In this document: positions 55,485 to 64,000 of the stretch, piece after piece
How the letters are laid out: every line of letters starts with the position of its first letter
How positions within the stretch are numbered: the stretch's first letter is position 1
Source: Atopsyche davidsoni
Lineage: Eukaryota > Arthropoda > Insecta > Trichoptera > Hydrobiosidae
Direction of reading: 5' to 3'
Assembly: GCA_022113835.1 (NCBI GenBank)
Contig: JAILWY010000023.1
Span: 16,738,001-16,802,000 of the forward strand
Length of the DNA stretch: 64,000 nucleotides
Made by a program: the position numbers and the translations under genes
Notes under the pieces: generated by a model
Told to the model about the DNA's origin: nothing
Database searches by the model: none
The model's input: only the letters and a program-made list of their open reading frames with translations

Positions 55485-58274
55485 CTAGGGTGACCAAAAG
55501 TATTCCCAGATTTGTAAAAAAATATTTATAGGACTTGAACTCAGCCTTTGAGTTAATAATTTGCTTCTTAGATATATACTCAACGTATAAGTTACAACTT
55601 AGGAGTCTATGCAGATTTTTTTTTTTTTATATGTCCTGTGCTTTAAAGGAAAATTATTCTTCGTTAATTGCGACGTTTCACTATTGCGGAGTAGTGTGGT
55701 CGGATTATCCGAGATCGGGTGGCTCTCGCATAAAAAAAAATATTTATAAACCTGGGCATCTGGTCACCTTGACCCTCGTGTGGAGACGGCATTAAGTATT
55801 CAGGGACTTTGATTCAATTGAATATTTAAAAGGGGAGAGCGCGGTGAGCCGAGGTTGCTGCGCGCTGCTTATATTAGTGGAGAAAGTTACCCAATGGGTA
55901 ACCTGTGACATTACAGTAATTGTATGGCAATGGCTAGAATGCTCGGCAACTTTACCAATTTAACTTTACCTTTTATGGGAGAAGCCTTCTTATTAAAGAC
56001 TTAAATTTTATACAGAAACTATGCTTAAACAAATTAATAGTATGTAAATTACTATACATACTAAACATTTTTGACAAAAAGTTCATGTAATATTTATATT
56101 ACAATAATGAAGTAAAATGCCTTTTTTTGCCCGAAGAAAACCAAGCATCTTAGCAAAACTAGAAGCCTCAAATAAAAAACAAGTTGGAAGAACACTTATT
56201 ATTATTTATTTAAACTATTTTTTTTTCAGTCACAACAAAACTGAAAATATTAAATGCATGTTAATGGATACGAAAATTATCTGTTGCGTATGAGTTAATC
56301 ATCCCCTGGGATTGAAATACCTTTTCAAATTATAATCTTAAGTCGAGTTTTGAACGCCAAAAAGTAGCTATGTACTCGTAGTTCAAAACCATGCAATGAA
56401 GGTTGTAAATAACTTTCAAATATGCCTTGAAGGTTTTACAACCCTTAACTCAACTCATACGAAAGCGCAGGTTTCTAAATCTCACGATGAGCCTGAGTCA
56501 GTGATTTCTATAGTCGTTAAACTCTTAATATTTCTTTCGATTATACTGCAATTGGTAGCCTTGTATATGCCAATATAAATTGTTGATTGAAATGCTCTTG
56601 TTGAATGTTGAATAAATCATTCAAACTACAACACATTGTATTTTAATAAGATACTCTTCCCAGTGCATTACATAGTTACGCAATTGTAGACGTCCATATG
56701 CCCACCACTGAATTGATATAAATTTGAATGCACGGGTGGGCAACGCTTATCTTGTTAACTCGTGACGATCACTGATTGGATAAGCGTCTTCCCGTCCAGT
56801 GAATTGAGATTATACAAGGACTTTCAATTGCCAATAATCTCCCATGTAAATCACATAAACGTCGGCATGACGTCCTTCTAGTTTCTTCAAATGAAATTAG
56901 ACCGCAAGGTTCTCTTCACGACCTTTAATAAACTATGAAAGTAACTTTTAATTTCTTGATTCTGAAACTTTGAGGACAGTTTTATTTTAACAAAGATTTA
57001 AACAAGACATTAAGAATAATATTAGGTGTGTTTCTACAGTAGATATATCATTATTTTACAAGAGTTGTTTTCAGAAAGCATTTTTTTATTTTTCATACGT
57101 TGCTATTCTTTTCGGTAAGTGACTTAAAAAATAACCCCAAACAATGTCATTAATTATTCATAGCCCAAACAAAATCTATGGAGATACAATATCTATGAGG
57201 GGCTCGTGTCTCCCTTTCCGATGTATTATTTATATACGCTGCTTGTATTTACATTTAGGTTCCCTTTCCCTTGTTTGTTCGTTTCTCATCCCCCAAAAAA
57301 AGCCTTCAAAATAACATGGCAACCGTTGTTTTTATTTTCGTCAATATTTGCTCCAACGCCGACAAAATTTTTTACTGAATATTTAAAAATATAAAACGAT
57401 CTGAATGAACCCATTAGCAAATTGCTGCCTTTTGAAAGGTCGTGAGGATGACAGGAATAATTTCAACCATGCATTCTGGGAAATTTTATCTCTTTCATTT
57501 ACGCAAATATATTTTTCTGTTTTATTTGTCTTCTAAGCCGCTGCTTTTATTTTAATTTCCATAGAAGGCTCATAAATATTTATTCTATACTGGCAGCAAT
57601 ATAATGACGTAAGTAATGAAAAAGGCATTAAAATGTAATTTGGAGTATGGCTTGAAGCTTTTTCATCATTTTGTATAAATGTTGAGTAGGTTTGTTGGCT
57701 GTAGTATAAGCAATACCCGTGTAATTTAAAATATTGATATAACAGTTTACAAATATTACCTATTTATGGGAAGGCCAACCACTGCTTTCCATAATGTTAT
57801 ATTATGATCTGTTTAAATGTCAATTGTAAAAATAAATTCCCACATTATGATCGCCAGTCAGCAATAAGAAGGTGGTCAGGTAACATTTGTTTGAGTCAAT
57901 TATCCGAACCATCGTAAGTACTTATAGAGACAGTAGAATAAATTCAGTAGTTTTAAAGAAACACTGCTTCTGTTTTTATATTACGTAAGTTTTTGTTAAT
58001 TCAGTATTTTTTTATATGCATCGTTTCGATTCTGATACTCGAATCTTCTCCAATTTTAGGATCTGTGTTAAACGTCGGAAACATAATCAAAAAAGGTATG
58101 GCATAGTATTAAATACGTTCTACGCATCTACGTCGAATCACGCTGTGATTAGCTCGCCAAATCGAATATCCGTCGTAGCGAGGAATTGCTGTGCTGTTTC
58201 TCACGCCTTCGCGTTTTCTATAATCAGCCACATTCATGTTATTCAGCGTAAATTCAAGTTTCCGATAAATATTC
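55485..58274. other. Long AT-rich non-coding stretch
   Basis: A T-rich segment with CAG, 40 bases and GTAAGTGAC at 57075-57114 is exon-like but T-rich and open in all frames, so not called. GC-richer 55660-55880 shows no motif. Confidence 0.45.
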
Positions 58275-58341
58275 CACCGCCGGTGTCTAGAGTGCTTTCA
58301 GCGACGGGTTAACGGGCTGAGATGCAAATCTGCATCAAGAT
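58275..58341. repeat. Direct repeat with octamer motif, left copy
   Basis: GTGTCTAGAGTGCTTTCAGC, GACGGGTTA and GATGCAAATCTGCATC recur at 58854-58922. Each copy contains a perfect POU octamer ATGCAAAT within the palindrome GATGCAAATCTGCATC (one mismatched pair at the centre). Confidence 0.75.
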
Positions 58342-58841
58342 CAGAGGTTCCCAAACTTTTTTGTGCCATACCCCTTCTGTAAAGACCCCCTGCTTGTTAA
58401 TGTTTATTTTCATCAATAAATTATCAATATCACACATGTTTTTGACAGCTGTCGCAAAGCTGTTCTGTTTAATATGATTTACTGTAAAGTGAACATGTGG
58501 ACGATTTCAATGTAAAAATAATACAGTTTTGTTTCAACCTACTTTGAACACAAAAGTACCTAGCTACACCATTTTATAAATTTTTAAAAATAATTAGGTA
58601 ATCTTTATGTCCATTATTATATTTAAAAAAAGTATCATGTATATATATATGTTCAATGTGTTAGGAACATTTAGACATTTACGGAACGCCTTAAGGCTAA
58701 ATTTTGACGTTGACTAAAGGATCCACTTTCGTGGACTCAAATTTACGCCTCATGCACCCTAAAAAAATTTCACTTGCGTTAACCCCTTGCAGTCCAGAAT
58801 CGACCCCTGGGGGTCGATATAGACCTCGTTGGGAGTCTATG
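58342..58841 (-). mobile_element. Non-autonomous hAT element, diverged copy
   Basis: Starts CAGAGGTTCCCAAAC (the family's 3' end) and ends GTTGGGAGTCTATG. The inside has GACATTTACGGAACGCCT and TCCACTTTCGTGGACTC, as in 61398-61846, in the same orientation. It has no coding remnant, no clear 8-bp duplication and many substitutions, so it is the oldest of the four copies. Confidence 0.7.
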
Positions 58842-58853
58842 CAGTCTACAGTT

Positions 58854-58922
58854 TGTGTCTAGAACGCTTTCAGCAACGGGTTACCGTGCCAGCGGGTCGC
58901 GATGCAAATCTGCATCTTGATG
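58854..58922. repeat. Direct repeat with octamer motif, right copy
   Basis: Second copy of 58275-58341, with a small insertion (GCCAGCGGGTC). The octamer palindrome is conserved exactly. Confidence 0.75.
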
Positions 58923-61389
58923 CATTCTGACCCACATGGAGATGCACTTGTCTCTTGGAGCTCTCTCGAGATAATCAGTCAAGACGTGCCGTATCGCGAA
59001 TCATAATTTCATACAGGTAATAAAACTATAAATATAAACTTTTTCTCAATATTTCATTTAACTTACGCCAGAGTCATATACTCATTTACATTTGCGTTGG
59101 TTTAGGACTCATCTCACGCCGCTGATATGTGTTTCATGTTCTTTGTAATTGTTATGTGCTTTAAATAAGTGGCTTAAATATCAAAAGGCAATCATAATAA
59201 ATAGAGCGCATTATAATTATCACCCAAGTTAAAAAAAAGTACAGGAGTTTAATTGTTATTTTATGACATTTTCTATTGTTATTTAAAAAACCTACCATCA
59301 TTATACGACGACATTAAAATCAACATGCTTTGCTACTTTCTAGACTTGAGTATGCTTATTATTCTAAAGCTCAACGTAAAATCACTGAAGTTATTGTAAA
59401 CTAGAGTGCTATGTCATCAGCGTAAAGTTCAGAGATATACAACATAAAATCATAAGGCACACATAAAACTGTGGAAATAAATCCTAAAATATTGTAAAAT
59501 TTATTGGAATAACCGAGTTTTTATTATGAAGGTAGGTTGTAAATATATGTTATAAAATTATCTTGCGAGTACCTAGATAAGTGACACCTTAAAAAGCTTT
59601 AAAAAATTCAGGATTCGTGCGAAGTTCGTTTCAGTTTATTTTAGGGATGCATACGCGAAAGCATTCCCCGTGACAGGCAGGAAGTTGGCATTTCTATTCC
59701 TTATCCCTTCCCTTCTTCCACTTCTTCATCATTCAACTGTCTAGCACGAGATTTGAATGACAAATGTTTTGTCTGTTGGTACTTTTGAAAGTAACTTTTT
59801 ACACTTATATGTGATCAAAAATACAATTTATAAATATTATACCTTGCATTTTATTATTATTGTATGCGTACTCTTCATTTTACAACAATTTTTTATAACG
59901 ATTCTACACGATAGTTTTATATCAAATATAAATAACCAGCTTTTCATTTTGACTGAACTGAACTGTATTTTAAATATCATATTTGAAATACAGGATACAC
60001 GCAAGCATAAATAAACTGCTTTATATAATACAAAAAAACAGCAAAGCTCTCTCTCATATTTGATATTGGATCAAAAGCTCGCCGGTCAAACTCATTGAAA
60101 TGACACCAAAACAAAAAGCTCTTGGCATGTCTAGACTGAAATCTTTTACAAAGTAATACTAAAGCAAAAGCTAAAATATACTTAATATGCTCACCCATAC
60201 AGTCAGAGACGAATTCACCCAAAATGATTATATTTACTGCTGTAAGCAAGTAGAAAGCCTTCTTTTCCTTCAGTCGTTACTTTTTTATTGTATACGACTT
60301 GTTTATGGATTTTCTTCGTCGATATTGAGCCGAGAGGTTTATTGGAGCACTATAAACCTGCAGAGACTCTTTGATATTCCGAATTGTTTGTTTATATTAC
60401 TTCTAACGAAATGCGTTCGGGTAAGCGATTGCTATCGTTTATGTTACTCTTCGTGTGGTCCATTTTTATTAGGAGTGAACAAATAAATGCATTAAATAAA
60501 CTACTTTTCAATAAATGAATGTATACATACAGTCAATCTGAAAATTTTAAATCATCTAAAAACGTTTTTACACAATAAACCTGTACTGGATATAAAAATT
60601 CTGATTATTGTTTATCAATGTCATATTTTTTATATTAATGCCAAGCACCTCCCAGAAATGATTATAATTTTTTTTATCATTTAAATGCTTCTGATTAAGT
60701 AATATTCAAATAAATTCAGTATTTATTAGAATTAAACAACAGGTCGTCAATTTGTGATACGCCAAACATCGTACGACATATTTTGATAAACAAGCATCTA
60801 ACATTGAAAAAAAACGTCACCGTGGTAATATCTAAAGCAACCCGTACATCACAAATTGATTTAAAGTTCTTGGGGTTTTTACGAAAGGACCGAAGGCCTG
60901 ATTTATCTGCGGGGAGGGCCTGATCGGAAACGTGTGTGGAATTATTAACAAGGTGGCTTACATGATTGGCTCCCTCGTCCGCGAGCCCTGCAGGATTCTT
61001 CAGAGCCTTCGCGAACCTTCTGTAGAATCTTCAATCTCCACTTTATCACCCCTTTAACCTGAATCCAGTGACACAAAGAGTGCCTTGTAAAGTTTGGCTC
61101 AATTATTATAACTTTTTATTTTTAGGGCAAGTCTTTGTTATGTTATCACGTAAGCTCTTTATGACTAAGCATGTCATAGTACTTTACCAATACCAATGAT
61201 TATTATTATACAGTTTCATCGTGTATACAATGCATAGATAATCGATTAATATTATTTTTTATGTCACACATACACGGCTATGGCTACCAGATGCCTAACC
61301 AGTGCTTTAACTGGTAAAAATGGATATCTGTCCGCGAAAGACAAATAAAAGAATTAATTACCTAAGTATTATGAAAACTTTTATTCATA
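58923..61389. other. Non-coding stretch
   Basis: AT-rich. A GC-richer segment at 60880-61030 has a minus-strand exon-like piece (ATTCTACAG before, GTAAGCC after) too weak to call. The 99-codon plus frame at 60187-60486 has no motif. Confidence 0.45.
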
Positions 61390-61854
61390 CTTTAGAGCAA
61401 AGGTTCCCAAACTATTTTGTCCCGTCGACCCCTTGTCGAGTTTTCTTATATTGAATTTTTGCAAATTCATCATCTTCAAAAATATTTTTGACATATGATA
61501 TACAGGGTGCGCCATATTTTATGTCGGTATGTAAACATTGAATAACTATTTTTTTTTGTAAGAACTTTTGACAACTGCATTGAAACCCTTCTCCATGTGG
61601 TATGAAGATGGAAAAGCTATCAAAAAGCTTCTTGCGATTGTCCATTATGCAGGATTAACAACATTATTATGTAAGTACATAGGTTCAATCTGTGTTCAAT
61701 TATGACATTTACGGAATGCCTAAATTTTGGTGATGACCTGCTTAAATGGGATCCACTCTCGTGGACCCCCATTTACAGTTTGTGGACCCCCAAATTAATT
61801 TTTCGCGACCCCTGGGTGTCGATATTGACCACTTTGGGAACTAGTGCTTTAGAG
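61390..61854. repeat. 8-bp target-site duplication of hAT element
   Basis: CTTTAGAG occurs at 61390-61397 and 61847-61854, directly outside the element. It is a perfect match. Confidence 0.9.
61398..61846 (-). mobile_element. Non-autonomous hAT element, 449 bp
   Basis: Terminal repeats CAAAGGTTCCCAAAC and its inverse in TTTGGGAACTAGTG, with perfect 8-bp CTTTAGAG duplications. It is the opposite-strand counterpart of 666-1095, alignable almost end to end. The transposase remnant (around 61560-61650 minus; ALWT, FPSSY and EKGFS regions) is broken by frameshifts. Confidence 0.88.
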
Positions 61855-61970
61855 TAAGTAATAAAATGTTAAACATGAGAATATTTGAAATAAAAAAAAC
61901 AAGTAAGCATATCAGTAAAGAAATTGCGTTTACCGCATACTTTATTCAGTGGATTTTGTCAGTATACAAG

Positions 61971-62090
61971 TCAAATCTGGTCCATATGGTACTCCAGCAT
62001 CCTCTTATCACTCACCAGGGTCAGGAGACTGCGGTTTCCGCTGTCCCCGCACATGGCGATGCTCCCGACCTGGTCTCCATGCATGCACCT
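61971..62090 (-). CDS. WD40-like coding fragment (candidate)
   Basis: The minus strand is open for 39 codons: MHGDQVGSIAMCGDSGNR then SLLTLVSDKRMLEYHMDQ and I. 'LLTLVSDKRMLEY' resembles the 'LLSLGxDRxLVEY' blade of cilia- and flagella-associated WD40 proteins such as CFAP251. This comes from memory of the family only. Two TGAs lie just upstream (62091-62096) and a TGA closes it at 61971-61973. A strong donor-like GTGAGTGA sits inside it. It may be an exon, a decayed exon or coincidence. Confidence 0.25.
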   Translation of the reverse strand, partial: RCMHGDQVGSIAMCGDSGNRSLLTLVSDKRMLEYHMDQI

Positions 62091-62344
62091 TCATCAGACA
62101 ACCTGTTCGTCGCGACACATCAAACGGTATTAGATACCTGTAGGCCTCGGGAAGGCAAGAAACTGAGTCAATATTACGAGTCCGGAAACACTAAGCGTAT
62201 ATTAAACCTTCTTATCCATATAAAATAACTTAATTTTATATGTATTATTTATATTTGATTTTTGTGAAGACCGTCACTGTAAGTGCGATTTTACCTATAC
62301 AGGTTTTATTTGTGATTGATATGATTGATTACATTTTTTCACAC
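62091..62344. other. Non-coding
   Basis: Nothing recognised. Confidence 0.4.
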
Positions 62345-62440
62345 ATTGAAAATGATTAAAGAAACTCTCAGAAAAATATCATCGTGACTTGTGTGGGATT
62401 TGAACCTTACATGGCCGGTGCATTGTCCAATTATGCTAAC
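62345..62440 (-). mobile_element. tRNA-derived SINE, copy 3
   Basis: The minus strand carries a diverged head (AATTGGACAATGCACCGGCC), a B-box-like GGTTCAAATCCCACAC, and the body GATGATATTTTTCTGAGAGT. Relative to 38624-38735 it lacks about a dozen bases between the anticodon arm and the T-arm, so it is a decayed copy. Confidence 0.65.
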
Positions 62441-63734
62441 GAGCTACTGCAACTTAGCGAGAATTTTTAACAATCATATCCTTTATATGAACCAACGCAC
62501 TCATGCCAATTTATTTATTTTTTCTTTTCAGATTAATAAAAAGCTATCCAGATTCATCACCTGTACCTTATCGCATCCGCAACATTCACCACCATCGGTC
62601 AGTTATAATTTTACATTACTTTATATATTTTTATATATTTATCTTGTACAACGAATTAAATTCCCGTTTGGTTACGGAGCCATGGTAGTCCAAATAACTA
62701 AAACACCCGGCTGCCCCATGGCGAAAGTATTGATTATAATCACCCCTTTGATTGAAATGATAATAACACGGTGTAAATATTTAGTTTATAATGTAAACAA
62801 GTCTCTATGTGCCATTTCGTCTCTGTCACACTTTATTTACACTGTGATTTGATAATGTACCGAAGGTTCTGGGCTTAAGTCTGTGATGTAATTTTTTTCT
62901 AACGTGGGACGGATTTAAGTGAGCGTTCACGTCGCATTTGGAGAGTTATTGTAATATGGTAAATTATTCCAGCTGAAATTAAAAATGAAAAAATGAACAA
63001 TTGAATAATCCAACACCCATGCAGATCGTATAAGAATTTCCTGTTAAATTAAAACGGCGCTATGCATAGTCATTTGATAAACAGGGTATATGTATACGAT
63101 GGTTTATTGGCATCATAGTCTCTTTTAAAAGTGCTTAGGCGTTAATGTTGTATAACCATAAAGCTAAAAGCGGACTATGGAATTAATAAACCATGCGTTT
63201 TCTTTTGTTAAGTACAAAACTCAATAAAAAAACAAAGTGTGCTTTATTGGCGTTTTTGTACGTAGAATAATTTTATTGGTAATTTTTATGCATTATGTTC
63301 ATCATATTAACATACAAATAAGTAATGTAACGGTTACAAGTAGTTAATAGTTTATAATAGCAGTTTTACACATCCACAAATATTAGTAATCTGCGAATAT
63401 ACTGTGTATTGTCTAAATAATATATACTTGTCTAAATAATTAAATATATTTTACAAAATCATCAAAACATATTCGAACGTGAAGCCTGATAAATTTTTAC
63501 TCAAATAATTCTTAAAGGTTTTTATATATTTTACATCATTATTTCAAACTCTCGTTTTTATTAGAATTTATTTTTCAACATATTATATACAAAACTATAT
63601 AGCTAAGGTTTTCATTTAACACAATAAATCATTTAAATTGTAAATAGAAAGAAAAGTTATATTTATACTCTTTTTTAGTCAATAATTATGAGGTTATAAG
63701 AGTTATATATTTTGTGATTTTAAGGACATCGTTT
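62441..63734. other. AT-rich non-coding
   Basis: An acceptor-like TTTTTTCTTTTCAG at 62517-62530 is followed by a 65-base block and GTCAGT, similar in layout to 46952-47016, but too AT-rich to call. Nothing else was recognised. Confidence 0.4.
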
Positions 63735-63815
63735 CAGGTGCCTCCCTTCACAAAACATATCTCTATCCTGGGCCAGTCTTATCAGTTCTGCTGTATCTTC
63801 ATTTATATACTGTAG
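63735..63815 (-). mobile_element. RTE-like LINE tail fragment
   Basis: On the minus strand it reads AELIRLAQDRDM, followed by C. This shares the RLAQDRDMF motif and the DNA word CTATCCTGGGCCAGTCT with the end of the LINE at 8411-9035. Only about 80 bp remain. Confidence 0.5.
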
Positions 63816-64000
63816 TCTGTCATATACTATATACTGTCCTTCAATTTTATTGGTTCAATAATAATAACTGTAAAAAAATATTTTACGAACGACGTAACTA
63901 TCAATGTATTTTATACAGATTCGATTCACAGTTCCAGTGTTAATGCCTTGGAATTCTGTTATCACCTTTTCTTGTTCCATTATCATAGCCAGCACTAGTC
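63816..64000. other. AT-rich window end
   Basis: Nothing recognised. Confidence 0.5.

Noticed and set aside
57075..57114. 40-bp exon-like segment with CAG and GTAAGTGAC
   Set aside because: T-rich and open in all three frames, so coding potential cannot be separated from a pyrimidine tract.
62391..62852. 153-codon ORF
   Set aside because: Begins inside a decayed SINE and runs through a T-rich tract; composition explains it.
1..64000. CRISPR arrays, rRNA, bacterial operons, viral genes
   Set aside because: No regular spacer arrays, no rRNA-like conserved blocks, no dense coding sequence and no viral protein motif was seen on either strand.

Overview
This is an AT-rich (about two thirds A+T by eye) animal genomic window with no intact gene. 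There are no bacterial operons, rRNA, functional tRNA or CRISPR. The mobile-element mix fits an arthropod, most likely an insect: hAT, Tc1/mariner and mariner DNA transposons, an RTE-like LINE tail, tRNA-derived SINE heads and Penelope-like terminal repeats. A hemipteran is possible but not established. Few open frames exceed 120 codons and none encodes a protein I recognise, so the window looks intergenic or intronic, or a large-intron gene whose exons are tiny.

Mobile elements are the best supported content. There are four non-autonomous hAT copies (666-1095, 39784-40369, 58342-58841, 61398-61846). Two of these have perfect 8-bp target duplications, and two keep remnants of the transposase C-terminal dimerisation region. 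A Tc1/mariner-type deletion family is present at 18735-19207, 26635-27120 and 51447-51956. All three copies join the right terminal repeat to the same point of the transposase frame. A separate mariner relic lies at 52204-52768. A TTAA-flanked palindromic MITE lies at 24512-24715 and another long-arm MITE at 22470-22673. A foldback family with a hammerhead-like core is at 15449-15621, 22866-22965, 43830-43978 and 46753-46930. An RTE-like LINE 3' end is at 8411-9035.

The 38-kb region (37900-38735) is a GC-rich island with a perfect-core RFX X-box-like palindrome. It is followed by a direct duplication interleaved with inverted and direct tRNA-like SINE heads. The 15.7-16.95 kb region is a GC-rich 87-bp tandem repeat followed by a 377-bp tandem duplication. 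Further GC-rich patches (8.1, 10.2, 17.3, 23.5 and 50.3 kb) carry motifs typical of promoters or enhancers: GCCAT cores, CRE, E2F, ETS and Sox.

Possible host coding sequence is limited to short exon-like segments bounded by good splice consensus. On the plus strand these are 3889-3922, 19900-19963, 26031-26082 and 46952-47016. On the minus strand they are 10695-10726, 11354-11470, 14015-14047, 43480-43631, 53113-53258 and 55327-55484. Two minus-strand reading frames look like WD40 repeats (2795-2938 and 61971-62090). Some of these must be chance matches, since they occur on both strands and their phases mostly do not chain. They are offered as candidates for RNA-seq or protein search.
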